Below, in pieces: positions 1 to 12,071 of a DNA stretch of 64,000 nucleotides. This DNA is from Mycobacterium sp. Aquia_216 (GTDB taxonomy: Bacteria; Actinomycetota; Actinomycetes; Mycobacteriales; Mycobacteriaceae), in assembly GCF_026723865.1 (NCBI RefSeq), contig NZ_CP113529.1:4836001-4900000 (forward strand). Direction: 5' to 3'. The notes below the pieces were generated by a model. It made no database searches. It had not been told where the DNA came from and was given only the letters and a program-made list of their open reading frames with translations. How positions within the stretch are numbered: position 1 is the first letter of the stretch; each line of letters begins with the position of its first letter. Position numbers and translations under genes: made by a program.

Positions 1-114
1 ATTCTGGGCCTTGGGCAGGCGCGACGTCGCGATCAACTCCTGGGCCTTGGTGATCTTCTTGATCGAGCCCGCGGAGCGGATCCGCCCGCGTAGTTCGCGA
101 AGTGTGGCAGCCAT
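1..114 (-). CDS. atpG: ATP synthase gamma subunit (N-terminal part only)
   Basis: Only the first 38 codons are in the window; the gene runs off the left edge. The reverse-strand translation starts [20 protein letters not shown], the typical mycobacterial AtpG N-terminus that forms the central rotor stalk helix. The gene lies 6 bp downstream of atpA in the same direction, as expected for the atp operon. The ATG at 112-114 is the only reasonable start. Confidence 0.93.
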   Translation of the reverse strand, partial: MAATLRELRGRIRSAGSIKKITKAQELIATSRLPKAQN

Positions 115-120
115 GGTTAG

Positions 121-1794
121 CTAGTTCTTGTCCTTCTTGGACTCGCCCTTGGCGTCCTTTTCCTTGGGCTCGGCTTTCTTGACCTTCACCGATTCCTTGC
201 CGTCGTCTTCCTTGGCCTCGGCGTGCTCGTCGGGCACCACCGACCCACCCCCGGTTGCCGCGAAGCCCTTCTTGAAGTGATCGATGGCGTCGGTGAGGGC
301 CTTCTCGTTTTCCTCACTGAGCTTCTGGCTGGTGCGGATCTCTTCGAGGATCTTTCCCTCGGAGCCCCGGATGTGGTCCAGCAGCTCGGTTTCGAATCGC
401 CTGACATCCTCGACGGGCACCGAGTCCACGTGCCCACCGGTGCCCAGGAACATGGAAACCACCTGCTCCTCGACGGGCAACGGCTGGTTTTGCGGCTGCT
501 TGAGCAGCTCGACCAACCGCGCGCCGCGCTCCAACTGTGCTTTCGAGGTGGCGTCCAAATCGGAGGCAAAGGCGGCGAAGGATTCCAATTCGCGGTACTG
601 CGACAGGTCCAAACGGAGACTTCCTGCGACCTCTTTCATGGCTTTGATCTGCGCCGCGCCACCGACTCGGGACACCGAGACACCGACGTTGATGGCCGGC
701 CGGACGCCCTGGTTGAACAGGTCGGTCTCTAAGAAGCACTGTCCGTCGGTGATCGAGATGACGTTGGTGGGGATGTAGGCCGAGATGTCGTTGGCCTTCG
801 TCTCGATGATCGGCAAACCGGTCAGCGAACCGGCACCGAGCTCGTCGGAGAGTTTCCCGCATCGCTCCAACAGCCGCGAGTGCAGATAGAAGACGTCGCC
901 GGGGTAGGCCTCGCGGCCGGGCGGGCGGCGCAGCAGCAGCGAGATGGCGCGATACGCCTCGGCCTGCTTGGTCAGGTCGTCGAACACGATGAGCACGTGC
1001 TTGCCCTGATACATCCAATGCTGCGCGATCGCCGAACCGGCATACGGCGCAAGCCATTTGAAGCCCGCAGCATCCGAGGCCGGCGCCGCCACGATGGTGG
1101 TGTAGTCCATCGCGCCGCCCTCTTCCAGGGTGCGGCGCACGGACGCGATCGTGGTGCCCTTCTGGCCGATGGCCACGTAGACGCAGCGCACCTGCTTGCT
1201 CTCGTCGCCCGTCTCCCAGTTCTGGCGCTGGTTGAGGATGGTGTCGACGCAGACCGTGGTCTTACCGGTCTTGCGGTCACCGATGATCAGCTGACGCTGG
1301 CCACGCCCGATCGGTGTCATCGCGTCGATGGCCTTGATCCCGGTCTGCAGCGGCTCACTGACGCTTTGGCGCTGCACCACCGAAGGTGCCTGCAGTTCCA
1401 GCGCGCGTCGCGTCTCGGCTTCGATGTCGCCGCCGCCGTCGATCGGTTGACCAAGGGGGTTGACCACCCGTCCCAGAAACGCGTCACCGACGGGGACCGA
1501 CAGGACTTCGTTGGTGCGCTTGACCTGCTGGCCTTCTTCGATCTTCTCGAAGTCACCGAGGATCACCGTGCCGACACTGTGCTCGTCGAGGTTGAGGGCG
1601 ACCCCCAGGACACCGCCCGGGAACTCGAGCAGCTCCTGGGTCATCACCGAGGGCAGACCCTCGACGTGCGCGATGCCGTCTCCGGCATCGATAACGGTGC
1701 CGACCTCCTCGCGGGAGGTGTCGGAGGTGAAGGAATCTACATACTCTTCGATCGCGCTCTGAATGTCAGCAGCGGATATCGTCAACTCGGCCAT
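121..1794 (-). CDS. atpA: ATP synthase F1 alpha subunit
   Basis: Non-catalytic nucleotide-binding subunit of the F1 head at the inner face of the membrane. At 557 residues it is slightly longer than usual for mycobacteria. The P-loop reads GDRKTGKT near residue 172. After the normal end of the alpha fold there is a charged tail ending [20 protein letters not shown] plus a few residues. Mycobacterial AtpA is known for a C-terminal extension that suppresses ATP hydrolysis; the tail here looks longer and richer in Lys/Glu. It is part of the atpB-E-F-FH-A-G operon, with 44 bp to the upstream atpFH. Confidence 0.97.
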   Translation of the reverse strand: MAELTISAADIQSAIEEYVDSFTSDTSREEVGTVIDAGDGIAHVEGLPSVMTQELLEFPGGVLGVALNLDEHSVGTVILGDFEKIEEGQQVKRTNEVLSVPVGDAFLGRVVNPLGQPIDGGGDIEAETRRALELQAPSVVQRQSVSEPLQTGIKAIDAMTPIGRGQRQLIIGDRKTGKTTVCVDTILNQRQNWETGDESKQVRCVYVAIGQKGTTIASVRRTLEEGGAMDYTTIVAAPASDAAGFKWLAPYAGSAIAQHWMYQGKHVLIVFDDLTKQAEAYRAISLLLRRPPGREAYPGDVFYLHSRLLERCGKLSDELGAGSLTGLPIIETKANDISAYIPTNVISITDGQCFLETDLFNQGVRPAINVGVSVSRVGGAAQIKAMKEVAGSLRLDLSQYRELESFAAFASDLDATSKAQLERGARLVELLKQPQNQPLPVEEQVVSMFLGTGGHVDSVPVEDVRRFETELLDHIRGSEGKILEEIRTSQKLSEENEKALTDAIDHFKKGFAATGGGSVVPDEHAEAKEDDGKESVKVKKAEPKEKDAKGESKKDKN

Positions 1795-1838
1795 AGCTTT
1801 TCGTCTTCCTACTTCGGTTATTGCTGGCTAGTACGTGT

Positions 1839-3179
1839 TCACTCGGGCAGTTGAGCCTCGGCCGCGGTCAGGCGAGACGAGAGCGTCCCGTCGATCACTT
1901 CGTCGCCCACGGAAATCAGGAGCCCACCCAGCAGTGCGGCGTCGGTCTGCAGCTGCACCGCTACCGGATGTCCATAGATGCGGCTGAGCACCTCGGTCAG
2001 GCGAGTGCGCTGAGCATCGCTGGGCTCGGCCGCCGCAGTCACCTGCGCGACGACTTCGTTGCGCCGTGCCACCGCCGCTTCGGCCAGGAACGTCACGGCG
2101 TCGTCGGCCGACTGACCTCTCAACAACTCAATAGTCTGGGACAGCAATGCGTTCGTAATCCGGTTGCTCCGGCCGCTCGCGCTTTGGAGCACACTGCGTA
2201 GCAACTTGACTCGGCCTTCCGCCGGAGCCCCGTACTCGCCTAACAGGACTGCAAGGCGCGGCTGCGCCTCAAGGATCCGCGCAAACCGGAACAACTGGTC
2301 TTCGACCTCGTCGACGCGATCCTCGCGCGCGGCGACTTCCAATAGCGCTTGGCGCGCCACATGTTCGACGGCGTCGATCAGATCCGTGTTGGCGGACCAC
2401 CGTTCCGAGACGGCCGTCCTCAACAGCGCCAGAGTGGGATCGCCGATTTTGCCGGACACCAGGCGTTCGAGCAACCTGACCCTGGGCGCGGCGTCTTCGG
2501 AAGGCAGGGTGAGATACCGGGTGACGACAACTTCGCCGTTCAGTATCTTGGCTACCGAAACCAGTTCAGCAGCAAGCTTTTCCAGCCCTTGATTGTCGAG
2601 ATCCTTTGCGATGGTGTCGAACCGGTCCGTGACGCTCTTCAGCGCACGCCGACTGGCCGAGCGCATCTTCGCCATCAAGGGGTACTTGACGTCAGCCGGC
2701 GCGGGCGCCATGGCATCGAGCTCGTCCAGGAAGCGATCGACGGTGGACGATTGCTGCTGGGCGTCGGCGACGTAATTGCGCACCAATTCCTCTGCCTGGC
2801 GGACAGATTCGTGCCCGAGCTCCAGCCGTAGCTGACGGCTCAGTTGGGCCCGCAACAGCTCGGCCTGGCGCGCACCCTGTGCCTTGATGCGCTGCGCATC
2901 GAACTCGGCCTGGGCCTGTAGCTGTTCGGCAATCCGGCCCGCGTCTACCTTGGCCTCTTCGACGACCTGCTCGGCGTCCGACTTGGCGGCTTCCACAGCC
3001 TTGCTATGGGCTGTCGTTGACTCCGTCAGCCGCTCAGCGGCCGCCGCCGAGTCCTCCAACTGCTGGCGCACCGTGTTCTGACGAGCGGCCATCAAATTGC
3101 GCACTGGCGGCACCACGTAGCGCACCACCAACCACACGATGGCCGCGAATCCGATCAGCTGTCCAATAAACGTCGACAT
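1839..3179 (-). CDS. atpFH: ATP synthase b-delta fusion subunit
   Basis: This 446-residue protein combines a second b-type subunit with the delta subunit. Residues 1-25 form a membrane anchor ([20 protein letters not shown]) and about 30-165 a charged helical stator. The C-terminal part is the delta domain that sits on top of F1. This fusion is characteristic of mycobacteria and their relatives and supports the taxonomic call. The gene is 6 bp downstream of atpF. Confidence 0.96.
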   Translation of the reverse strand: MSTFIGQLIGFAAIVWLVVRYVVPPVRNLMAARQNTVRQQLEDSAAAAERLTESTTAHSKAVEAAKSDAEQVVEEAKVDAGRIAEQLQAQAEFDAQRIKAQGARQAELLRAQLSRQLRLELGHESVRQAEELVRNYVADAQQQSSTVDRFLDELDAMAPAPADVKYPLMAKMRSASRRALKSVTDRFDTIAKDLDNQGLEKLAAELVSVAKILNGEVVVTRYLTLPSEDAAPRVRLLERLVSGKIGDPTLALLRTAVSERWSANTDLIDAVEHVARQALLEVAAREDRVDEVEDQLFRFARILEAQPRLAVLLGEYGAPAEGRVKLLRSVLQSASGRSNRITNALLSQTIELLRGQSADDAVTFLAEAAVARRNEVVAQVTAAAEPSDAQRTRLTEVLSRIYGHPVAVQLQTDAALLGGLLISVGDEVIDGTLSSRLTAAEAQLPE

Positions 3180-3185
3180 TGATAG

Positions 3186-3695
3186 TTACCTTGTCGCGGC
3201 AGAAGTTGTGACGTCGACTCCGAGGATCCGACTGGCCAACGTCGCCGACATGGTAGCCACGTTGGCACGCAAATCCAGCTCCACAGCGTCCCTTTCCCGC
3301 TTCAATTGCTCGCCGGCCTGCTGCAATGTCACCAGCACCTGCTGCTCGGCATTTGCCCGCGCGTCGTCGACGACCTTGCGGCCGTCCGCGCGGGCCTTGT
3401 CGCGGAAGGACGACGCCTGGACTCGGGCTTCTGTCATCGCCTTCTCGTAATCGGCCTGCGCGGCTTCGAACTGCTCGTTCGCCTTCTTGGTGTCGGTGGC
3501 GGTCTTGGCGACCATCGCGTCGCGTTCGCGCAATACCTTCATGACCGGCGGCACGACGAATGTGCCGATGACGGCCAGCACGATCAGGAAGATCGCCAGC
3601 ACGAAAAAGAACGTGCCGTTGGGGACGAGGAAGTTATTGCCTCCCTCGGCTACCAACTGGCCGGATGCCAGAACGCTGCGACTCGCGTCACCCAT
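3186..3695 (-). CDS. atpF: ATP synthase F0 b subunit
   Basis: Peripheral-stalk subunit of about 169 residues. A single transmembrane helix near residues 24-50 ([18 protein letters not shown]) is followed by a long Ala/Glu/Arg-rich amphipathic helix. I prefer the ATG at 3695 over the in-frame GTG at 3698, which would add one residue. It sits between atpE (9-bp gap) and the b-delta fusion, so the complex has two different b-type stalks, as in other mycobacteria. Confidence 0.94.
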   Translation of the reverse strand: MGDASRSVLASGQLVAEGGNNFLVPNGTFFFVLAIFLIVLAVIGTFVVPPVMKVLRERDAMVAKTATDTKKANEQFEAAQADYEKAMTEARVQASSFRDKARADGRKVVDDARANAEQQVLVTLQQAGEQLKRERDAVELDLRANVATMSATLASRILGVDVTTSAATR

Positions 3696-3704
3696 CACAG
3701 CGAA

Positions 3705-4022
<318 letters not shown>

Positions 4023-4033
4023 TCATGGTGGTC

Positions 4034-4792
4034 TCAGTCATGGTGATCTTCGATCTCCATGGCTTGGCTGAAGTACAGGATGGTCAGAATCGAGAAGATG
4101 AACGCCTGGATCGCACCGACGAACAGGTCGAACGCCTTCCAGATCGCGTTCGGCGCCCACATGATGTAGGGCGGGAAGAGCGCGATCAGCGCGACCAGGA
4201 TGCCGCCGGCGAAGATGTTCCCGAAAAGTCGGAGCGACAACGAGATTGGCTTCGCGAGCTCTTCGACGAGGTTGATCGGCGCCAGGAAAGCCACGTGGCC
4301 CTTGAGCACCGCGAGCGGGTGCCCGACGATGCCGCGACGCCAGATGCCGGCCACGTGGTAGCAGACGAAGACGAAAAGGGCCAGCGCCAGAACATAATTG
4401 ATGTCCGCGGCCGCGGAGCTGAGCAACTCGGTGGTGCGTCCCGATTTATCGGTGTACTGCAGCGGCAGTACCGACAGCCAGTTGGAGATCAGGATGAACA
4501 CGAAGATGGTGACCGCCAGTGGCAACACGAACGGCGCGATCCGCATCCCGACCGCGGCCTCGATCTGATCGCGCATCTGGACCGTGATGGCCTCCCAGAA
4601 CAACTGCACTCCGCTGGGCACACCGGTCGAGGTGATCTTCGCGCGCAGGTAAAAGGCCAGGGCCAGCACGATGATCGCAGCGATCCCGGTCGACAGAATC
4701 GTGTCGGTGTTGACGGTCAACCCGAGCCAGGTGGCGTGGGTGTGCTCGCCGACCTCGATCGCACCTTCAGCCAGGAACGTCGTGTCAGTCAT
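4034..4792 (-). CDS. atpB: ATP synthase F0 a subunit
   Basis: Stator proton channel, 252 residues, with several transmembrane helices. The essential arginine is in [14 protein letters not shown]. The frame is open further upstream, but the ATG at 4790-4792 ([10 protein letters not shown]) gives the family length and overlaps the end of the upstream AtpI-like gene by 8 bp, which indicates translational coupling. Confidence 0.95.
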   Translation of the reverse strand: MTDTTFLAEGAIEVGEHTHATWLGLTVNTDTILSTGIAAIIVLALAFYLRAKITSTGVPSGVQLFWEAITVQMRDQIEAAVGMRIAPFVLPLAVTIFVFILISNWLSVLPLQYTDKSGRTTELLSSAAADINYVLALALFVFVCYHVAGIWRRGIVGHPLAVLKGHVAFLAPINLVEELAKPISLSLRLFGNIFAGGILVALIALFPPYIMWAPNAIWKAFDLFVGAIQAFIFSILTILYFSQAMEIEDHHD

Positions 4793-5249
4793 CGCTGGTG
4801 TTCCCTCTTTCCGTTCCTTCCGGTCCCGACTCCGCCCAATTGCCGGTCCGCAGCTTCTTCCATACCGGCAGCGCGGTCGAGAGCACCAACACCACCTGGA
4901 AAAGCGCCAGGCCAAACACCGCGCCCAGCCCGGCGGGCCGGAAGATGAAAGCGATGATCAGCCCGATGATGGTGATGATCGCCAGCCGGGACGCCGAGTT
5001 GATCGCCATCGAACTTTTCAGCGGATGTTCTTTCGCCGTTATCGAGGCAACCGAGCGACGCACTAAGAGGGCGTTGAGCAAACCCAGGAGCAATCCGACG
5101 CCGAAGAACACGCCGACCATCAGATGACCGGACAAACCGGCGGCAGCTATCGCCACCGCGGTGATCGCGGCGCAGACCACCAGGAGCCGGGCCGGGTTGA
5201 AAGCAACAGCGGGAAACACCAACGGCGCGTCCTGCGCTGGTGTCGTCAC
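4785..5249 (-). CDS. AtpI-like membrane protein (Rv1303 type)
   Basis: First gene of the atp operon on the minus strand; 154 residues with four hydrophobic segments (about 20-37, 42-62, 85-107 and 112-133). It corresponds in position and character to Rv1303 and to the ATP synthase protein I family, thought to help assemble the c-ring. The end overlaps the atpB start. The 224 bp upstream, before wecA, must hold the operon promoter, but I could not single out a convincing -10/-35 pair. The functional role is inferred from family and position. Confidence 0.8.
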   Translation of the reverse strand: MTTPAQDAPLVFPAVAFNPARLLVVCAAITAVAIAAAGLSGHLMVGVFFGVGLLLGLLNALLVRRSVASITAKEHPLKSSMAINSASRLAIITIIGLIIAFIFRPAGLGAVFGLALFQVVLVLSTALPVWKKLRTGNWAESGPEGTERGNTSDD

Positions 5250-5473
5250 TGCAGCACCTCAATCCGGATTGATGGAGCGGAAACTTTCCGACCGACTGAT
5301 CGGTGGCCCGCCGAGCGTATCGCACGTCACAGTGGAATCACGCAAGGGGTGGCTCCCTCTGTCGGTCGTGAATCGGCACTGTCGGAAAACGATCCGACGG
5401 GCCGGGTGGCCGGCAACCCTGAGGATTCATTTCGGGGTTCTACCAGCACCGTACCACAAGGTCAGGACTACTA

Positions 5474-6694
5474 CTACTCCTCGTCGTAGTAGTCGTCGCG
5501 GCGGCGCAAGAGCGGGATCGCCGTCGCGACGCCGGCAATCACAATGGCGCCCAGCATGACCGCGCCGGTGTCGCGCGGGTTGAAAAAGATCGTGCTGGCG
5601 GCACCGAACGCGACGATGCCGACCCACAAGTAGATGATCAGTACCACCCGGCGATGGGAATGACCGATCTGCAGCAACCTGTGGTGCAGGTGCATCTTGT
5701 CGGGGCTGAACGCGCTGCGGCCCGCGCGGGTACGGCGCACGATCGCCAGCAGCAAGTCGAGCATCGGAAAGAACATCACCGCGACCACCAGCAGGAACGG
5801 CGACAACAGGGCAAAGACGTCGCGGGCGCCGTAGGCGCTTTGCGATACGGGGCCGGCCGCGGTGGTGGATGCGGCCGCGAGCATCAAGCCGATCAGCATC
5901 GAGCCGGAGTCGCCCATGAAGATCTTGGCTTTGTGAAAGTTGTGCGGCAGGAAGCCGAGACAGGCCCCGGCCAGCACGACCGAAATGACGGCGGGCGGGT
6001 AGAACAGCACGTCGCCGCCGTGGTCGCGGAGCAGACCGACGGAGAACATACAGATCGCCAGCGCCATGATGAGTCCCAGTCCGGCCGCCAGCCCGTCGAG
6101 CCCGTCGACGAAGTTCATCGCGTTGACGACCGACACCGTCAGCGCCAGCGTGAGCAGGATCGACGACGCCTGATCCAGCACCACGGTGCCGACGCCCCCG
6201 AGTGGGATATACAGCACGCTCCAGGCAACGCCCATCGTGACCAGCACGCTGGCGGCGGTGATCTGGCCGGCGAATTTCGTCAGGGCATCCAGGCCCCAGC
6301 GGTCGTCGATGAGCCCGATCCCCATGATCACCGCGCCCGCCACCAGAACCGCCGGCATACCAGTGGAATAGACGAACCCGCGAGTCAGCGCGGGAAGCTG
6401 GGAGGCCAAGAACACGGCGGACAGCACACCGACAAACATCGCCAGCCCGCCCATGCGAGGGGTCGGCGTCACGTGCACATCGCGTTCGCGGGGATAGGCG
6501 ACCGCGCCCAAGCGGGTGGCCAGCACCCGCACCGGCCCGGTCACGAAGTAGGTGATGATCGCGGCGGTCAGTCCGACCAATGCAAGCTCGCGCAGCGGAA
6601 CCCCGGCGCCCCGATCGGACAGGGCGTACAGGCCGGTGGCAAGGCTGACTAGATCGTTGGTTGCGTCGCTGGACACCACGAGACCGTACGCCAC
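5474..6694 (-). CDS. wecA: decaprenyl-phosphate GlcNAc-1-phosphate transferase
   Basis: Polytopic membrane enzyme of 406 residues that starts the arabinogalactan linker unit by moving GlcNAc-1-phosphate from UDP-GlcNAc to decaprenyl phosphate. It shows the polyprenyl-phosphate HexNAc-1-P transferase motifs: GLIDDRWGLD, NAMNFVDGLDGLAAG, FMGDSGSM and the His motif MHLHHRLL. The C-terminus is acidic (DDYYDEE). It corresponds to Rv1302, also called rfe. It is 42 bp downstream of sua5 and in the same direction. Confidence 0.95.
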   Translation of the reverse strand: MAYGLVVSSDATNDLVSLATGLYALSDRGAGVPLRELALVGLTAAIITYFVTGPVRVLATRLGAVAYPRERDVHVTPTPRMGGLAMFVGVLSAVFLASQLPALTRGFVYSTGMPAVLVAGAVIMGIGLIDDRWGLDALTKFAGQITAASVLVTMGVAWSVLYIPLGGVGTVVLDQASSILLTLALTVSVVNAMNFVDGLDGLAAGLGLIMALAICMFSVGLLRDHGGDVLFYPPAVISVVLAGACLGFLPHNFHKAKIFMGDSGSMLIGLMLAAASTTAAGPVSQSAYGARDVFALLSPFLLVVAVMFFPMLDLLLAIVRRTRAGRSAFSPDKMHLHHRLLQIGHSHRRVVLIIYLWVGIVAFGAASTIFFNPRDTGAVMLGAIVIAGVATAIPLLRRRDDYYDEE

Positions 6695-6736
6695 CTTCCT
6701 TCAGACCTGAGTCCGCGCTTCGTCGTTGGTGCCCCG

Positions 6737-7390
6737 CTAGGCGATCAACCGTCCCGGGTCCATTCCGAGTACCTCGGCGATCCGCTCGACGCTCACCGGT
6801 CCGGCTCGCAGCAGGCGCGGCGTATCGCCGGTGAGGTCGACGATCGTCGAGGCGGCCTGCTGTTCGGAGGGCCCGGCGTCGAGATAGACGTCGACGAGAT
6901 CGCCGAGTTGGTCGCGTGCTTGGTCAGCGTTCACCGCGGGCGGCCGACCGGAGACGTTGGCGCTCGATACCGCCATCGGCCCGACCTCGCGCAGCAGCTC
7001 GATGGCGACCGGGTGCAGCGGCATCCGCAACATGACCGTGCCGCGGGCGTCGCCGAGATCCCACTGCAACGACGGCGCTTGCGCCACAACCAGACTCAGC
7101 GCTCCAGGCCAGAATGCACGGATCAGCTCGCGTGCACCGTCCGGCATGGTGTAGACCAGACCCTCGATGGTGTGCCAGGAGCCGACCAGCACGCCGACCG
7201 GCATGTCGCGTCCTCGTCCCTTCGCCGACAGCAGGGCGGCCACGGCGCTGGTGTCGAAGGCGTCGGCGCCGATGCCGTACACCGTGTCCGTCGGCATCAC
7301 GACCAGTCGACCGCCCTTGAGAGCCCCTACCGCCGAGGCGATTCCGGCCGCACGCGCTTCGGCTTCAGTACATTTGAACACCTCAGTCAC
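6737..7390 (-). CDS. sua5: L-threonylcarbamoyladenylate synthase (Sua5/YrdC)
   Basis: Makes threonylcarbamoyl-AMP for the t6A37 modification of ANN-decoding tRNAs. About 217 residues with a YrdC domain: KxR-type nucleotide site (SAKGRGRDMPVGVLV), MPTDTVYGIGAD near the N-terminus and SSANVSG. Three in-frame GTG codons (7399, 7396, 7390) could start it; I choose 7390 because it gives MTEVF, as in M. tuberculosis Rv1301. The start overlaps prmC by 8 bp, so the two are coupled. Confidence 0.92.
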   Translation of the reverse strand: MTEVFKCTEAEARAAGIASAVGALKGGRLVVMPTDTVYGIGADAFDTSAVAALLSAKGRGRDMPVGVLVGSWHTIEGLVYTMPDGARELIRAFWPGALSLVVAQAPSLQWDLGDARGTVMLRMPLHPVAIELLREVGPMAVSSANVSGRPPAVNADQARDQLGDLVDVYLDAGPSEQQAASTIVDLTGDTPRLLRAGPVSVERIAEVLGMDPGRLIA

Positions 7391-8227
7391 GGGCACCACA
7401 CTTTCGCGCAGTCACGAACCTCGGCCGCCCCGTGAGATCTTGGCGCGCCTGGATGTCGTCGAAAAGCCCGGTGCGCTCGATCAATTCGACAGTCAGCGAC
7501 GGCGTGCTGTCATCGTGCTCGACGGCGAACAGGCCGCCGGGACGCAGCCAGCGTCCGGCGAGGTCTGCCACCGCGCCGATCACCGCCATTCCGTCCGGAC
7601 CGCCGAACACCGCATGGGGTGGATCATGATCGGCCACTTCGGGTTCCAGCGAGACGCCATCGGGCACGTAAGGCGGGTTGGCCACGATCAGGTCGACTCG
7701 ACCATCGAGCTCAGGAAGCAGGCCGTGCCTGGCGACGTCGGCGTGTACCAGCTCGACCGCGGTGCCTTCGGTGTTGCGACGCGCATAGTCCAGGGCTTCA
7801 TCGGAGTCATCGATGGCGATGACCCGGGCCGCCGGCCAGTGCCGAGCCAGCGTCACCGCCAGGGCACCCGACCCGGTGCACAAGTCGACAATCACGGGCG
7901 CCGTGGCGAGGCGCTGCGCCGTGGCCCATTCCAAGAGGGCCTCGGTCTCCGGGCGCGGGATGAATACGCCGGGGCCGACGTGCAGCATGACCGGCCCGAA
8001 TGCCGCCGTTCCGGTGAGATGCTGCAACGGCACTCGCCGCGAGCGGGCAGCGACGACGTCGTGGTAGCGGACCAAGAACTCGTCGTCGATGGACTCGACC
8101 AGCGTCAGCCGGCCGCGCTCGGCGCCCGCCACGTGAGCGGCCAACTGCTCGGCATCACAACGCGCAGAATCGATTCCGGCTTCGGCGAGCAACGCCGCAG
8201 CCGAGTCGATTGCGCGCCGAAGGACGG

Positions 8228-8231
<4 letters not shown>
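7383..8231 (-). CDS. prmC: peptide chain release factor N5-glutamine methyltransferase
   Basis: Methylates the Gln of the GGQ loop in the release factors (older name hemK). Its substrate RF1 is encoded just upstream. 282 residues: N-terminal helical domain, then a SAM-binding Rossmann fold with [15 protein letters not shown] and the catalytic NPPY loop ([10 protein letters not shown]). The start overlaps the prfA stop by 4 bp (ATGA). Confidence 0.95.
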
Positions 8232-9301
<1,070 letters not shown>

Positions 9302-9397
9302 CGCACACCTCCTCCCCCGTTCGTCCGCTTTGCCGCAAACGCGAACCGACGCCCGGCCTGCGCAACTTCGTGCACAGTTCGGGCGTCGGTAAGGCAG

Positions 9398-9640
9398 CTA
9401 TTTGTCGGCCGATTCAGCCTGGTCGGCGCCGGCCTTCCGCTTTCCGTAGCGCTTTTCGAAGCGCGCCACGCGACCACCGCTGTCGAGGATCTTCTGCTTG
9501 CCGGTGTAGAACGGGTGGCACTGCGAGCAAACCTCGACGACAATCCGACCGCCGTCCTTGGTGCTGCGTGTCTCGAATGTGTTGCCGCATCCGCAGAGCA
9601 CTGTGGTCTCCGCGTAGGCGGGATGAATGTCAGCTTTCAT
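9398..9640 (-). CDS. rpmE: 50S ribosomal protein L31 (zinc-binding form)
   Basis: 80 residues, starting [20 protein letters not shown]. It is the C+ form: zinc ligands are visible in LCGCGN and [11 protein letters not shown], unlike the zinc-free paralogue that mycobacteria use under zinc starvation. The C-terminal extension is charged. It is separated from rho by 325 bp and from prfA by 96 bp. Confidence 0.96.
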   Translation of the reverse strand: MKADIHPAYAETTVLCGCGNTFETRSTKDGGRIVVEVCSQCHPFYTGKQKILDSGGRVARFEKRYGKRKAGADQAESADK

Positions 9641-9965
9641 GATGTCCTCTTCGATCGTTGTCGCCCTGGTGCCCCGCAGGGATCCGGCCGTTAGGCGTAA
9701 ACACAGAACCTGAGGCGGTTCCGGGCAGTCGACGCTCGATTATGCCAGGTCAACCACCTTCTGCCCAAACGCCGAGATGCGCCCGCACATTCCCGGCGAC
9801 CCGACCCCACCCGGCTGTCCGGCTCAGGCCGGTGTGTAGGCCCTGGTTTGCCCGTCTCGCGTCCACAGCAGGCCGCCCTCGGTCGCCGTACGGCGACCGT
9901 TTGAGGAGCTTATGGTCGCCGTGGTCGGCAGCCGATCGGTGAGCCAGACATACCAGCTTGCGACG
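9641..9965. other. gene-free spacer between rpmE and rho
   Basis: No convincing coding frame in 325 bp. It should contain the rho transcript end and the rpmE promoter. The only strong structural feature I see is the 20-bp perfect palindrome at 9880-9899, listed separately. Several short frames cross it, but none has a ribosome binding site or recognisable product. Confidence 0.6.
9880..9899. terminator. 20-bp perfect palindrome, possible terminator stem downstream of rho
   Basis: The sequence CGGTCGCCGTACGGCGACCG reads the same on both strands and could fold into a GC-rich stem with a very tight loop. It lies 66 bp after the rho stop codon. There is no T-tract on either side, so it is not a classical intrinsic terminator; mycobacterial terminators often lack the tract. 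It could also be a protein-binding site for the rpmE promoter region. Confidence 0.35.
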
Positions 9966-11858
9966 CTAGTCGTTGTCCATGTTCCCCGGTGTGGTCTTGG
10001 AAACCTGCACCAGGAACTCGTAGTTGGTCTTCGTCTTGCGCAGCTGCGACATCAGCAAGTCGATGGCCTGATGGGAATCCAGACCCGACAGCACCCGGCG
10101 CAGCTTGTGCACAATGCCGAACTCGTCCGGCGAGAGCAACAGCTCGTCTTTTCTTGTGCCAGAGGGATTCACGTCGACAGCCGGGAAGACCCGCCGCTCC
10201 GAGATCTTGCGATCCAGCTTGAGCTCGGCGTTACCCGTGCCCTTGAACTCCTCGAAGATAACCGTGTCACCGGTGGACCCGGTCTCGACCATCGCGGTGG
10301 CGATGATGGTCAGCGACCCGCCTTCCTCGATGTTGCGGGCGGCGCCGAGGAAGCGCTTGGGCGGGTACAGCGCGGTGGAGTCGACACCACCGGACAGGAT
10401 GCGGCCGGACGCCGGCGACGCGTTGTTGTACGCGCGGCCCAGCCGGGTGATCGAGTCCAGCAACACGATGACGTCCTTGCCCTGCTCCACGAGCCGCTTG
10501 GCCCGCTCGATGGCGAGCTCGGCGACGGCGGTGTGGTCGGACGGCGGCCGATCGAAGGTCGAGGCGATGACCTCGCCCTTGACCGAGCGCGTCATGTCGG
10601 TGACTTCCTCGGGCCGCTCGTCGACCAGCACGACCATCAGGTGGCATTCCGGGTTGTTCTTGGTGATCGCGTTGGCGATGTCCTGCAGGATCGTCGTCTT
10701 ACCCGCTTTGGGCGGCGACACGATCAGCGCACGCTGACCCTTGCCGATCGGCATGATGAGGTCGATGACCCGGGTGGTCAGCCGGTCGGGAGTGGTCTCC
10801 AGACGCAGCCGCTCGTTGGGATACAACGGCGTCATCTTGGAGAAATCGGGACGCTTCCTGGCGTCCTCGACCGGTCCACCGTTGACGCTGTCCAGGCGGA
10901 CCAGCGGGTTGAACTTCTGCCGCTGGTTGGGCTGTTCGCCGTCCTTGGGAACCCGAACGGCGCCGGTCACCGCATCACCGCGGCGCAGGCCGTTCTTGCG
11001 CACCATGTTCATGGACACATAGACGTCGTGCGGACCGGCCAGATAGCCGGAAGTGCGCACGAATGCGTAGTTGTCGAGGACGTCGAGGATGCCGGCTACC
11101 GGCTGGACAACGTCGTCCTCGCGCAGTTCCGCGGCGTCGCCGCCACCGCCTTCGCCGGAGCGTTCGCCGCGACGCCTGCGGTCGCGGAAGCGGCGGCCAC
11201 GCCGGCCCCCACGGCCGTCGCCGTCGTCATCTTGCTGGTTCGAGCCGCCACGATTCTGCTGGCCGCCAGACCCCTGCTGGTCGCCACCGTCCGAGGAGCG
11301 CTCGTCGGTCTTGGCTTCCTTTTGGCCCGCGTCGCGCTTGTCGTCGCGTTGGCCCGCGTCGCGCTTGTCGGAGTCGCGCTTGTCGGCCTCACCGGTGGCT
11401 GCGCCATTGCGATTGTCCGAGCCTTCGCGATCCGCCTCATCGGCGGTGCGGGTGGCCGATCCCGCGTCGCGGGAGGCCCCGCGCCGTTCCCGCCGCGGCC
11501 CCCCCTCGGTCGCTGAATCCTTCTGCTCCCCTTGGGAGGCCGGTGCTTCGGCACCTGTTTTCTGTTCGTTCTTTTCTTGGTCAGACTTGCCACCGTCCTC
11601 GGACGGGGCGGCGCCGGCAGCAGTGCCGTTGGCCTGTCCCCTGATTTCCTTGATCGCGGCAATGAGTTCGTTCTTACGCATGCCCGACGTCCCCTTGACG
11701 CCGGCCTGATTAGCCAGCGCACGCAACTCGGGCAGCACCATGGTGGACAGGGAGCCCGAGGCGTTGGTCTTGACGTCTGGAGTGTCTGGGGTCACGGCGT
11801 TCGACAGCTGATCGCTGTCGGTACTTTCGCCAGCCGTGAACAGGTCCGTATCAGTCAC
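9966..11858 (-). CDS. rho: transcription termination factor Rho
   Basis: Hexameric RNA helicase/ATPase that ends transcription. 630 residues, longer than E. coli Rho (about 419) and somewhat longer than M. tuberculosis Rho. Order: helical N-terminal domain (about 30-75); a low-complexity insertion rich in Asp, Arg, Gln and Gly (about 80-225) containing repeated DKRDAGQ-like units; RNA-binding cold-shock fold with NYAFVRTSGY; ATPase domain with the P-loop SPPKAGKTTI near residue 383. The insertion is typical of high-GC Gram-positives and adds RNA affinity. The gene has its own spacer and likely its own promoter. Confidence 0.97.
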   Translation of the reverse strand: MTDTDLFTAGESTDSDQLSNAVTPDTPDVKTNASGSLSTMVLPELRALANQAGVKGTSGMRKNELIAAIKEIRGQANGTAAGAAPSEDGGKSDQEKNEQKTGAEAPASQGEQKDSATEGGPRRERRGASRDAGSATRTADEADREGSDNRNGAATGEADKRDSDKRDAGQRDDKRDAGQKEAKTDERSSDGGDQQGSGGQQNRGGSNQQDDDGDGRGGRRGRRFRDRRRRGERSGEGGGGDAAELREDDVVQPVAGILDVLDNYAFVRTSGYLAGPHDVYVSMNMVRKNGLRRGDAVTGAVRVPKDGEQPNQRQKFNPLVRLDSVNGGPVEDARKRPDFSKMTPLYPNERLRLETTPDRLTTRVIDLIMPIGKGQRALIVSPPKAGKTTILQDIANAITKNNPECHLMVVLVDERPEEVTDMTRSVKGEVIASTFDRPPSDHTAVAELAIERAKRLVEQGKDVIVLLDSITRLGRAYNNASPASGRILSGGVDSTALYPPKRFLGAARNIEEGGSLTIIATAMVETGSTGDTVIFEEFKGTGNAELKLDRKISERRVFPAVDVNPSGTRKDELLLSPDEFGIVHKLRRVLSGLDSHQAIDLLMSQLRKTKTNYEFLVQVSKTTPGNMDND

Positions 11859-12071
11859 GGATTTCCTTTCTTCCCTCGCTGATCACGTCATACGAGGGTT
11901 CGTTGCATTCAGCCAAATTGCCGAGTGCACCCAAAAATCGACTCTGCAACGGTGATCGCCTGGATGGGCGGAGAAAACGGCGAACCTCGTCCACGAGAAG
12001 AATTGGTGTTGTACCAGCGGCAAGGCAGTATGTATGCAGATGCAGATGACTGCGATTGCTGGACGATGCCG

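Noticed and set aside
223..1854. Long plus-strand open frames across atpA (223-732, 880-1854)
   Set aside because: They are antisense shadows of a high-GC gene with strong codon bias; atpA on the other strand is certain.
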